Positions 44,013 to 52,473 of a stretch of DNA of 64,000 nt are shown in pieces. The stretch lies in contig NZ_WYET01000001.1 of NCBI RefSeq assembly GCF_013376415.1, forward strand, positions 124,001 through 188,000. Reading direction: 5' to 3'. The notes under the pieces are model-generated. The model had not been told where the DNA came from and did no database searches. It saw only the letters and a list, made by a program, of their open reading frames with translations. A program made the translations under genes and the position numbers. The DNA comes from Flagellimonas chongwuensis. GTDB taxonomy: Bacteria > Bacteroidota > Bacteroidia > Flavobacteriales > Flavobacteriaceae. Every line of letters begins with the position of its first letter. Position 1 is the stretch's first letter.

Positions 44013-45294
44013 ATTCCAATTGCTTATTAAGTTCTTCCGACTTGCGGCGGGCCACGAAATGCCCATATAATATTAATGTACTTACTATACCGATTACAGC
44101 AACGGCATAGGTGCCATAGACGAAAAACTTGAGCCATGATACATCGGCCTGTCCAAAATTCTTGTAGAGCAACACCAAAATGCTTCCCAAATAACCAAAG
44201 GCATCGGCAATATAGATTAGAAAACCCGAGTTTCCCTTTACTTTAAAAGTGGCAATAAACCGGTCAAAAAAGAGACAGTTGAACGGCACATAACAGATGT
44301 AGAGTCCAAACCCAGTACAGACCATCCAAACAAACGGGTCCAACACCCCGGTTTGAAACATTATGGTACTGACCACCAATACCAAGGTCCCTAGGATAAG
44401 CAGGGCATGATAGGTAAGCAAGGCTTTAAAGTTATCTTTCACATAAAAGATGGCCCCGATAATCAAAAGCACTACAAGGGCAATGATAATTTCGGAGGTA
44501 GAATAAACAGAGGCATTCCCTTGATAACCGATACTATCCCACAATTCTCGGGCAAAATTGTCACGAAAATCCCTAAAAGCCGTCAAAAAAGTATAGAACA
44601 ACACTATGATGAGCAATGGGAACATAAACTTCTTTAATAAGCTTTTTCTATCTGCAGCTGTCATCGGTATCCGCTCGGTTCGATTGGCAATATCCTCAGG
44701 GGTTGGTGGAGGTACCCGTTGCAACAAATACGAACATATCAAAAGAGGAAAAAGGAAGAGTGCCCCGGTTACGGACGGCATCCAAAACTCACTAACCCCC
44801 CATGAATTCACCACAAATAACCCGACCGATTTTACCACTCCACTTGATACAATAAAGCTTGAGGACAGTACTACTCCCAAAATATCGGTAAACCTACGTC
44901 CTTCTATATAGGAGAACACAATGCCCCAGATCATGCCCAATGGAAAACCGTTAAGGAACATAAATGGAATATTGTACGGGGTGGGTACCCATGCAAATAG
45001 CACTAGCGAAATTTCGGCAAGTACTATAAGAGAAATTAGGTAAAGTAATCTTCTATTGGGCTTTAATTCGGATATCACCTTAATACCCACAAATTTGGAA
45101 AGGGCATACCCAAGTACCTGGGCAATCACCAAAAGAATTTTGTAATCCACTCCTATAAAGGAGAGTCCTTCAAAAGAGGCCACGGAAAATGGTTTCCTAA
45201 AGGCGTACATACAAAAGTATGTGCCAAAGGCAGCAAGCGAAGCATGCAGCAGAAACCCAAACCCTGATCGCTTTGTGAGCGTACTTTTACTCAT
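44002..45294 (-). CDS. DUF5690 major-facilitator-like transporter
   Basis: The 430-residue product has about 12 membrane helices and the DUF5690 signature FGTYFCMYAFRKPFSVASF near the N-terminus. It is a member of the major facilitator group and lies first in the operon with the FAD oxidoreductase and the PhnX-like hydrolase, so it probably imports the aminophosphonate across the inner membrane. The ATG is overlapped by an 8-bp inverted repeat (ATAAATGT at 45293-45300 with ACATTTAT at 45334-45341). Confidence 0.88.
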   Translation of the reverse strand: MSKSTLTKRSGFGFLLHASLAAFGTYFCMYAFRKPFSVASFEGLSFIGVDYKILLVIAQVLGYALSKFVGIKVISELKPNRRLLYLISLIVLAEISLVLFAWVPTPYNIPFMFLNGFPLGMIWGIVFSYIEGRRFTDILGVVLSSSFIVSSGVVKSVGLFVVNSWGVSEFWMPSVTGALFLFPLLICSYLLQRVPPPTPEDIANRTERIPMTAADRKSLLKKFMFPLLIIVLFYTFLTAFRDFRDNFARELWDSIGYQGNASVYSTSEIIIALVVLLIIGAIFYVKDNFKALLTYHALLILGTLVLVVSTIMFQTGVLDPFVWMVCTGFGLYICYVPFNCLFFDRFIATFKVKGNSGFLIYIADAFGYLGSILVLLYKNFGQADVSWLKFFVYGTYAVAVIGIVSTLILYGHFVARRKSEELNKQLEYGQ

Positions 45295-45561
45295 AAATGT
45301 TTACAAATAATAAAAATATGTTTCAAATTACTCACATTTATAAGGATAAAACCTGCCTTTTCAGTTTAAATAATTGTTAGCTATCCATTATCTTTTTACA
45401 AGCATTTATTGCCATATCAAATTTTCCAAAAACCTCCAATCCAAGTTAAAATGTTGTGTTTACGGGTTCATCCCGCATTTCGGAAAATTCAGGCTATATT
45501 AGCGTGCACAACCAGCTGAACAAATTGTTTTGTCCATGGACAGAACACCAAATATTATACT

Positions 45562-47211
45562 ATGGCACTTATTTCGTTTTTGGGATTCACACTATTGGTA
45601 GGAATCATATCGTGGTGGTCCGTTAGAAAAACAGATGAAACATCGTCGGATGGTTATTTCTTGGGAGGCAGAAGCCTTACCGCTGGAGTAATAGCGGGCT
45701 CCTTGCTGCTGACCAACCTATCCACGGAACAAATTGTAGGGCTAAACGGAAGCGCTTATAAAGATGGGCTATCGGTAATGGCCTGGGAAACCTTGGCCGC
45801 ACTCGCCATCGTGGTAACGGCCATGTTCCTCCTACCCCGCTACCTTAAGGGTGGATTAACAACGGTTCCCCAGTTTTTGGCCAAACGTTTTGATGTGGCC
45901 ACAAAGACCATAACCTCTGGATTGTTCCTCACAGGTTACGTAGTGGTTCTGCTTCCTGTCATATTATATTCTGGTTCGGTCGCCATAAGTGGTATGTTCG
46001 ATGTTCCCGGATTATTGGGGGTTTCGGACTCCACAGCCTTGGTAATCTGTATCTGGGGCATTGGCATCATCGGTTCCATTTATGCAGTTTTTGGTGGATT
46101 GAAAGCGGTTGCGGTTTCAGATAGTATCAATGCCGTTGGTCTTATTATCGGTGGTATCATGATTCCGGTTTTTGGTCTGATGGCCATAGGTGATGGGAGT
46201 GTGATGGGAGGATTGGAAACCTTAATGGCAGCAAATCCGGAACGTTTTGATTCGACCGGGAATCCGGGACAGGAGGTGCCATTTTCCACCATTTTCACCG
46301 GAATGATGCTGGTTCAGCTTTTCTATTGGGGGACCAACCAACAAATTATTCAACGGGGACTGGGAGCAAAGAACCTTGCCGAAGGGCAAAAAGGACTTTT
46401 ATTAGCAGCATTTTTAAAAATTCTAGGGCCTATTATCCTAGTGTTGCCCGGAATGATCGCCTACTACTATTTTGAAGGGGGGTTGGCCAGCAGTGACCTT
46501 GCTTATCCAGAATTGGTACGGGCCGTACTTCCAAAACCATTGATGGGCTTCTTCGCCGCAGTACTTTTCGGGGCCATTTTGAGTTCTTTCAATAGTGTAC
46601 TCAATAGTTCGGTAACCTTGTTCGGAATAGACATCTACAAGCAGCATATCAACAAGAATGCATCGGAAATGACCGTGGTAAAATATGGCAAGGTGTTCGG
46701 CGTATGCTTGGCTCTTGCGGCCATGTTCATAGCACCGCTTATTGCCAACGCGGGCAGCTTGTTCAATTATTTGCAGGAAATCAATGGTATTTATAGTATT
46801 CCCATCTTCACAATTATCGTGGTGGGCTATCTCACTAAAAGAGTTCCTGCCATCGCGGCAAAAATTGGTATCCTTTCAGGCTCTGTTCTTTACATTATCA
46901 GTCAATTTATCGTGGGGCCAAGAATGGTCGCCAACGCATTGGCTGAAGCAAAAGCAAACGGAGTTACCGATGCTGCCGAACTTAATTTGATAGAGGCCGG
47001 TGCATACCCTCATTATTTGCACGTAATGGCAATCCTGTTTATTTCAAACATTGCTATTATGTTGATCATTGGTAAGTTTTATCCAAGAAAGGAGCCTTTC
47101 CAATTGGAATATACCAAGCAAGTATCCATAGAGCCTTGGAAACACGTAAAATTGGCAAGTGCATTTATTGCCATAGTCGTAATTGGAATCTATATCTATT
47201 TTGCGAGGTAG
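45562..47211 (+). CDS. Sodium:solute symporter (SSS/SLC5) family protein
   Basis: The 549-residue product has about 14 membrane helices in the LeuT-like SSS fold, with FLGGRSLTAGVIAGSLLLTN and NLSTEQIVGLNG near the N-terminus and LFNYLQEINGIYSIPIFTII later. It uses sodium to import a solute. It is divergent from the DUF5690 operon by 267 bp and may belong to the same locus, or be an independent sugar or metabolite transporter. Its substrate is not evident. Confidence 0.92.
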   Translation: MALISFLGFTLLVGIISWWSVRKTDETSSDGYFLGGRSLTAGVIAGSLLLTNLSTEQIVGLNGSAYKDGLSVMAWETLAALAIVVTAMFLLPRYLKGGLTTVPQFLAKRFDVATKTITSGLFLTGYVVVLLPVILYSGSVAISGMFDVPGLLGVSDSTALVICIWGIGIIGSIYAVFGGLKAVAVSDSINAVGLIIGGIMIPVFGLMAIGDGSVMGGLETLMAANPERFDSTGNPGQEVPFSTIFTGMMLVQLFYWGTNQQIIQRGLGAKNLAEGQKGLLLAAFLKILGPIILVLPGMIAYYYFEGGLASSDLAYPELVRAVLPKPLMGFFAAVLFGAILSSFNSVLNSSVTLFGIDIYKQHINKNASEMTVVKYGKVFGVCLALAAMFIAPLIANAGSLFNYLQEINGIYSIPIFTIIVVGYLTKRVPAIAAKIGILSGSVLYIISQFIVGPRMVANALAEAKANGVTDAAELNLIEAGAYPHYLHVMAILFISNIAIMLIIGKFYPRKEPFQLEYTKQVSIEPWKHVKLASAFIAIVVIGIYIYFAR

Positions 47212-47223
47212 AAGCTGAATTTA

Positions 47224-47246
47224 AAAGCCCGGATGTTCCGGGCTTT
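47224..47246. terminator. Bidirectional intrinsic terminator
   Basis: AAAGCCCGG / CCGGGCTTT with a 5-nt loop is followed by TTTTTTAT on the plus strand and preceded by AAAA. It ends the symporter transcript and could also end the response regulator transcript converging from the right. Confidence 0.88.
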
Positions 47247-47247
47247 T

Positions 47248-47937
47248 TTATAGGATGCTTTTTAAGAAATTGTCTTTATAGGCCCTCCCCATGGGTATTT
47301 TGGCGCCGTTGGTCAGCAACACCATGTTACCGGAAATACGGTCTATTTTTTTGGTATTGATGATATGGGATTTGTGTATTTGGTAAAATTGACTGCCCCC
47401 CAACACTTCCATCCAGTGCCGCAGGGGCTCATTGGACAATATTTTTTTTTCCTTTAGATGAATCTCTGTGTAATCGGAATCAGAGGCAATCGTGTAAATA
47501 TCCCTAACCAAAACCTTGATATGTTCATGACTGGATTTTACATAAATCTCAGTAAGTGGAGTGGTATCATTTTTGGATATGACATGCTCATGTTTTGCAT
47601 TTACCTTGTTCACGGCCTGTAAAAACCGCTGGAAAGAAAATGGCTTTAAAAGATAGTCCACCACGTTCAAGTCGTATCCTTCAAGTGCATATTCGGAGAA
47701 AGCGGTAGTGAAGATCACATGTGGCGGATCTGGAATACTCTTCAAAAAATCGAGACCATTGATCTTGGGCAGGTGAATATCCAGAAACATAAGATCTACC
47801 GACTCTTTGTTCAAGAACTCCATAGCTGTCAGTCCATCAGAAAAAACCTGTACCAACTGCAATGTGGGCACGTCCTGAATAAACTTCTTCAATATCCGCT
47901 GTGCCGGCGGTTGATCTTCAACAATGATACACCTCAT
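47248..47937 (-). CDS. LytTR-family response regulator
   Basis: The 229-residue product has a receiver domain (IVEDQPPAQR; phospho-acceptor in LMFLDIHLPKI; Lys in YLLKPF) and a LytTR DNA-binding domain (about 130-228) with IYTIASDSDYTEIHL and FYQIHKSHIINTKKI. It pairs with the histidine kinase 3 bp upstream. The target genes are unknown; the nearby symporter is a candidate. Confidence 0.93.
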   Translation of the reverse strand: MRCIIVEDQPPAQRILKKFIQDVPTLQLVQVFSDGLTAMEFLNKESVDLMFLDIHLPKINGLDFLKSIPDPPHVIFTTAFSEYALEGYDLNVVDYLLKPFSFQRFLQAVNKVNAKHEHVISKNDTTPLTEIYVKSSHEHIKVLVRDIYTIASDSDYTEIHLKEKKILSNEPLRHWMEVLGGSQFYQIHKSHIINTKKIDRISGNMVLLTNGAKIPMGRAYKDNFLKSIL

Positions 47938-47940
47938 AAC

Positions 47941-48963
47941 CTAAATCTTTTCCAATTCCAGCTTTAGAAACACCTTGTAGCTGTTATCGGCCTCCTCTAT
48001 ATGCAAAATATGCTTTTTTGGGTAAAGAAGTTCAAGGCGTTTCTTTACATTTTTCAAACCAATTCCTTTAGCAACACTATCCAGACTAAACCCTGGCTCA
48101 TAATTGTTCTTGCATCTGAACTCCAATATAGAATTGCTCAACTTTACGGAAATATCTATCTCAATATCCGAAGACTGTCCGGATTGGCTGTGCTTGAAGG
48201 CATTTTCTATAAAAACAATCAAAATCAATGGCGCGATCCTATACTCACCCTCGATCTCGTCCACATCAAATTGTACTTCTCCCCTATCCTCTATCTGCAA
48301 TTTATAAAGACGGATGAAGTTGCCCAATTGCTCCAACTCCTTTTTTAAGGGGACCAATTGTTCCTTGGATTCGTATAGCATATATCGCAGCACGCCGCTC
48401 ATTTCGAGGATAATCTCCGGCGTCTTTGGCGATTCTTGCAAAGCGTAAGAGTATAGATTGTTCAAGTTGTTGAACAAAAAATGGGGGTTTATTTGACTAC
48501 GCAAAAATTGAAGTTCACTTTCTTGTATGGTGGTTTCGAGCTCATCGATTTGGGCCTGTTTTTTAAGGGCGTCCCATCCAAATTTACATCCTGAGAGAAT
48601 GAACATTACGGGCAGAATACCCAATAGGGAAACATAAACACCCGGGAAAGCATCTGCGCGTTTGGTACCCGGGAAGATAATGGGTTCCAAAACAACCTCT
48701 TCAATTACGATAACAATTGATACCACTATGGCCGAACCCAAGAAAAACTGCCAATATTTCTTTTTGTACAAGAATTTAGGCATAAGATAGTAGGTAACGC
48801 CTACCGTGGCCAAGCCATAAAACAAAAGAAATATTGCCCTGTGCACTACTATGCTCCCTGTATTTCTATCAAAAGAAAAGAACAGGAGAACCAATACGTG
48901 CAATACTATTTGAAAAAGAAGTTCCTTTTTAGAAATCAATACAGTTAGGTTAATGAGTACCAA
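47941..48963 (-). CDS. LytS-type sensor histidine kinase (His_kinase family)
   Basis: The 340-residue product has four membrane helices (residues about 5-120), a coiled-coil linker and the PF06580 kinase domain: LRSQINPHFLFNNLNNLYSY with the phospho-accepting His, and VFIENAFKHSQSG followed by GIGLKNVKKRLELLYP. The stop lies 3 bp before the LytTR regulator's start. It senses a membrane-associated signal through its short helical bundle. Confidence 0.93.
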   Translation of the reverse strand: MVLINLTVLISKKELLFQIVLHVLVLLFFSFDRNTGSIVVHRAIFLLFYGLATVGVTYYLMPKFLYKKKYWQFFLGSAIVVSIVIVIEEVVLEPIIFPGTKRADAFPGVYVSLLGILPVMFILSGCKFGWDALKKQAQIDELETTIQESELQFLRSQINPHFLFNNLNNLYSYALQESPKTPEIILEMSGVLRYMLYESKEQLVPLKKELEQLGNFIRLYKLQIEDRGEVQFDVDEIEGEYRIAPLILIVFIENAFKHSQSGQSSDIEIDISVKLSNSILEFRCKNNYEPGFSLDSVAKGIGLKNVKKRLELLYPKKHILHIEEADNSYKVFLKLELEKI

Positions 48964-49070
48964 AACTATATATAAAACTGCGTTTACAGAAAAGTAGCTT
49001 TACCAACAACCATATTTAACCCCTCAACGACATTATATTCATATCCATTCATAACCATTTGGTTGATTGA

Positions 49071-49080
49071 GGGTTAACCC
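49071..49080. promoter_or_regulatory. Perfect palindrome GGGTTAACCC upstream of YceI
   Basis: The 10-bp palindrome GGGTTAACCC lies in the divergent gap between the LytS-type kinase and the YceI-like gene, 121 bp before the latter. It may be an operator; a single copy gives weak support. Confidence 0.3.
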
Positions 49081-49200
49081 ATGTTGTTCACGGAAAATAT
49101 TTATATCTTAAGTTCTAATTGACCATATTTAGTTGAAAATTTTATCTAAAATTGGTAAAAACATCATAAACAAAACTACTAACACTTAAATCACACAATC

Positions 49201-49761
49201 ATGAAGAAGACTATTTTCGCACTTGCGTTTTTAACATCCCTAGCGGTTGCGGCACAATCCACTTGGAAATCGGACGGGGCACACTCCAAAGTCGGTTTTG
49301 GCATTTCACACCTAATGATCTCTACCGTAGAGGGCCATTTTAGTGATTTTGACATAACAGCAACAGCGACTGACACTTTTGACAACGCGGAATTTATGGT
49401 GGATATTAAAACCACCAGTATTGATACGGATAATGATAGGCGTGACGATCATTTAAGAAGTGGCGACTTTTTTGATGCGGAAAAATACCCTTCCATCACT
49501 TTTAAGAGTACCAGCTTTGAAAAGACCGGAGACAAAACCTTTAAGTTAATGGGCGACCTTAGCATGCACGGGGTTACCAAACCGGTTACCTTGGAAGGCA
49601 CTGTGAACGGAATAATTACCGATCAACGCAGTCAAAAATTGAAAGCAGGACTAAAACTTACCGGAACCGTAGACCGATTGGCATTCGGAGTTGGTGGTGA
49701 CACACCTACATTGGGGGATGAAGTGGAGCTGACCATCCATTTGGAAATGGCTCAACAATAA
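49201..49761 (+). CDS. YceI-family lipid-binding periplasmic protein
   Basis: The 186-residue product has a signal peptide (FLTSLAVAAQS) and the YceI beta-barrel: HSKVGFGISHLMISTVEG, FDAEKYPSITF, LMGDLSMHGVTKPV and GDTPTLGDEVEL. The family binds polyisoprenoid or similar amphiphilic lipids. It is a single gene with a strong terminator directly downstream. Confidence 0.93.
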   Translation: MKKTIFALAFLTSLAVAAQSTWKSDGAHSKVGFGISHLMISTVEGHFSDFDITATATDTFDNAEFMVDIKTTSIDTDNDRRDDHLRSGDFFDAEKYPSITFKSTSFEKTGDKTFKLMGDLSMHGVTKPVTLEGTVNGIITDQRSQKLKAGLKLTGTVDRLAFGVGGDTPTLGDEVELTIHLEMAQQ

Positions 49762-49780
49762 CAAATAAAAACCAACAAAA

Positions 49781-49806
49781 AAGCCACCGAAAATTCGGTG
49801 GCTTTT
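49781..49806 (+). terminator. Intrinsic terminator of the YceI-like gene
   Basis: The stem GCCACCGAA / TTCGGTGGC with a 2-nt loop is followed by TTTT. It lies 20 bp after the stop codon and just before the 3' end of the converging tRNA-Asn gene. Confidence 0.85.
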
Positions 49807-49816
49807 GCTTTAGATG

Positions 49817-49890
49817 CTCCCCCTCTTGGGCTCGAACCAAGGACCCTCTGATTAACAGTCAGATGCTCTAACCAACTGAGCTAAGGAGGA
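49817..49890 (-). tRNA. tRNA-Asn(GUU)
   Basis: On the minus strand TCCTCCT pairs with AGGGGGA in the acceptor stem. The D-arm GCTCAGTTGGTTAGAGC, anticodon loop CTGTTAA with anticodon GTT, and T-arm CTTGG-TTCGAGC-CCAAG are all present. The discriminator is G and CCA is not encoded. Length is 74 nt. Confidence 0.96.
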
Positions 49891-49959
49891 ATATTTTACC
49901 TTAAGCGGGTGCAAATATAACGGATTCTTTTTTACACCACAAACAAAAAATTTGCTTTT

Positions 49960-51315
49960 CTATTTAAAAAGCCATTTGTATAAATCGTTACCATTGGCAA
50001 ACAGCAACAAAGCAATTAAAATAAAGAAGCCTATCATTTGGGCATACTCCAAAAATTTATCGCTTGGCTTGCGTCCAGTGACCATTTCGTAGAGCAGGAA
50101 CATTACATGTCCACCATCCAGTGCCGGAATGGGCAAAATGTTCATAAAGGCCAAAATAATGGATATAAAAGCCGTTGTGGCCCAAAATGCCGGCCAGTTC
50201 CAAGTGTCGGGGAACATGCCACCAATAGCCGCAAAACCACCAACTTCTTTATACGCACCAGTATCGGGATTAAATATTTTTTTCATTCCCTTGATGTAGT
50301 CCGAAAGTGTTTTTACACCCTTGTTCCATCCAGCGGGAATGGATTCCCAAAAAGAATATTCTAAAGTTTTTACCTTCAAATATCCTTTTTCTTGCAAATC
50401 CTTCATAGTAACAGGAGCCGTTACAAGCCCAAGCTTTCCTTTACTATTTACCTTGGCCGTAACATGCTCTTCTTTACCATTTTTCCTACGCACAAGTATG
50501 TCTATATCTCTTCCCTTGTTCTTTTCAAGTTCATGCATTACTTGATCTCGATAAATGGCCTGTTTCCCATTTATGGACAGAAATTCGTCCATTGGCCTTA
50601 GATCAACTCCTTTATTGTGGGAAGTATCTGGAACACTATTCACATAAAACGGAACCCTATAGTAAATAAAACGGGCTTTTTCTTTATCCTCAGACAAAGT
50701 TTCTATAAAATCTACAGGAATCTCCTTCTCTATTACCTGCCCATCCCTTTCAATAGTATACTTCTCACCATAAACCATTTCTGGAAGCACCTGTTGCAAG
50801 GCTTCTATCTTTTTACCGTCGATAGATAAAATTTTATCCCCTGTCTGGACACCCAACTCATCTCCCAAACTTTTCTCGGTAACCCAGATTCCATCCTTTA
50901 AGCTATCATTGGCGATGTACTCTTCACCATAGGTAAAAACAAGACCAATAAAAATAACCACGGCCAAAACAAAATTAACGGCAACTCCGCCGAGCATAAT
51001 GATCAAACGTTGCCAAGCTGGTTTGCTACGGAACTCCCAAGGCTTAGGTTCCTCCTTCATCTGCTCCTTGTCCATGCTTTCATCGATCATCCCGGATATC
51101 TTCACATATCCGCCCAAGGGCAGCCAACCAATACCATATACGGTCTCCCCTATTTTCTTTTTGAACAGGGAGAACTTCACATCAAAAAAGAGATAAAACT
51201 TCTCCACCCTTGTCTTAAAAAGCTTTGCTGGGATAAAGTGTCCAAGCTCGTGAAGTACGATCAAGAGCGATAAACTTAGAAAGAATTGTATGGTCTTTAT
51301 AACTATAGGGGTCAT
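49960..51315 (-). CDS. rseP: Site-2 protease RseP (RIP metalloprotease)
   Basis: The ATG at 51315 gives 451 residues; a GTG 24 bp upstream is less likely. The first helix carries the zinc motif HELGH, with the third ligand region NILPIPALDGGH near residue 405. One or two PDZ domains lie between (for example GDEL GVQTGDKILSIDG region, residues about 155-185). It cleaves membrane-bound anti-sigma factors or signal-peptide remnants in the inner membrane. One such anti-sigma factor is encoded at 55579-56364, but no direct link is shown. Confidence 0.94.
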   Translation of the reverse strand: MTPIVIKTIQFFLSLSLLIVLHELGHFIPAKLFKTRVEKFYLFFDVKFSLFKKKIGETVYGIGWLPLGGYVKISGMIDESMDKEQMKEEPKPWEFRSKPAWQRLIIMLGGVAVNFVLAVVIFIGLVFTYGEEYIANDSLKDGIWVTEKSLGDELGVQTGDKILSIDGKKIEALQQVLPEMVYGEKYTIERDGQVIEKEIPVDFIETLSEDKEKARFIYYRVPFYVNSVPDTSHNKGVDLRPMDEFLSINGKQAIYRDQVMHELEKNKGRDIDILVRRKNGKEEHVTAKVNSKGKLGLVTAPVTMKDLQEKGYLKVKTLEYSFWESIPAGWNKGVKTLSDYIKGMKKIFNPDTGAYKEVGGFAAIGGMFPDTWNWPAFWATTAFISIILAFMNILPIPALDGGHVMFLLYEMVTGRKPSDKFLEYAQMIGFFILIALLLFANGNDLYKWLFK

Positions 51316-51430
51316 CCGTCGTCTTTTGTTAAAACGCACAAAAGTAACCTTTTAGGGATTGATAAAAAAACCGCATTTTTAATCCCTCTATCATTTAAGA
51401 AAGATTTAGCAACAATAAGTCTCTTTCTCC

Positions 51431-51461
51431 TTGAAGAATAGCCAATTGGGGCGTAATTTTG
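51431..51461 (+). promoter_or_regulatory. Consensus promoter of the SCO gene (leaderless arrangement)
   Basis: TTG at 51431-51433 and TAATTTTG at 51454-51461 are 20 bp apart, matching the flavobacterial -33 and -7 elements. The ATG at 51467 lies where transcription should begin, so the mRNA may have no leader. The TTG that could be read as an upstream start codon is therefore the -33 element. Confidence 0.7.
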
Positions 51462-51466
51462 CAACT

Positions 51467-52141
51467 ATGGGATCATTCTTCGCGAAGTACAAAATGTTCG
51501 GAATTGTAATGCTGGTACTCTCCGGCGTCATCGTCTATCTATTTTACAATGCGTTGCAACCCGAAAAAATGCTCCCGGTCTACCAGCCTTCCATGGTTGA
51601 TAAATCACTAGTGGACAGCACCTTGCACTACACCAAAAAATACCACAAAGTGGCAGATTTTTCTCTGGTGAACCAAAATGGGGAAACTATCACGCAGGAA
51701 GATTACAAGGACAAAATCTACGTAGCGGATTTCTTTTTCACGACATGTCTCACCATTTGCCCTATAATGACAAAAAACATGGGCGAGGTGCAAGAAGCTA
51801 TCAAGAACGACCCTAACATTATGCTACTCTCACATTCCGTCACCCCGCAAATCGACACCGTTGCCCAATTAAAACGGTACGCTGTGGAAAAGGGAGTAAT
51901 CGATAGCAAATGGAACTTGGTTACCGGCGATAAAAAACAGATTTATGAGCTTGCCAGAAAATCCTATCTAGCCGTTAAAAATGATGGGGACGGAGGTCCA
52001 TTTGATATGATCCATACCGAAAATTTTATTTTGGTAGATAAGGAAAAACGTATTCGGGGCTTTTATGATGGCACCAATCGGGAAGAAATAGATAGATTAC
52101 TCAGCGATATTAAAATACTTGAAGCCAGCTACAAAGAGTAA
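51467..52141 (+). CDS. SCO1/SenC-family copper chaperone
   Basis: The ATG at 51467 gives 224 residues. One membrane anchor (IVMLVLSGVIVYLFY) is followed by a thioredoxin-fold domain. The copper-binding CxxxC is in FTTCLTICPIM and the third ligand is the His in DMIHTENF. It delivers copper to cytochrome c oxidase or acts in thiol redox chemistry. It lies upstream of feoA, with a separate promoter. Confidence 0.92.
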   Translation: MGSFFAKYKMFGIVMLVLSGVIVYLFYNALQPEKMLPVYQPSMVDKSLVDSTLHYTKKYHKVADFSLVNQNGETITQEDYKDKIYVADFFFTTCLTICPIMTKNMGEVQEAIKNDPNIMLLSHSVTPQIDTVAQLKRYAVEKGVIDSKWNLVTGDKKQIYELARKSYLAVKNDGDGGPFDMIHTENFILVDKEKRIRGFYDGTNREEIDRLLSDIKILEASYKE

Positions 52142-52230
52142 TTCCCTGCACCTTTCTCTATAATTAGACCTTCAAATTCTCCTTTTTTACTTATTTTTGG
52201 CCTTACTTAAATTTATTCTAAATAAGAACA

Positions 52231-52473
52231 GTGGTGACGGTTGCAGATTTAAAATATGGACAAAAGGGGATAATCAAAGATTTCACCGAACATATACTTC
52301 CGATAAAATTATTGGAATTGGGGTGCTTGCCCGGAAACAGTGTGGAGCTTTTGCAAATTGCGCCCCTGAACGACCCTATCTATATCAACCTAAGCGGGAG
52401 CCATTTGGCAATAAGAAGGTCTTTGGCAAAACTCATCGAGTTGGAAATTATTGAAGAAACGCAGGCCAAATGA
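52231..52473 (+). CDS. feoA: Ferrous iron transport protein A
   Basis: The 80-residue product has the FeoA SH3-like fold with the pattern LKYGQKGIIKDF, LLELGCLPGNSVELL and LAIRRSLAKLIEL. The start is one of two adjacent GTG codons (52231 or 52234). It is cytosolic and modulates FeoB. Its stop overlaps the FeoB start by 4 bp (ATGA). Confidence 0.93.
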   Translation: MVTVADLKYGQKGIIKDFTEHILPIKLLELGCLPGNSVELLQIAPLNDPIYINLSGSHLAIRRSLAKLIELEIIEETQAK

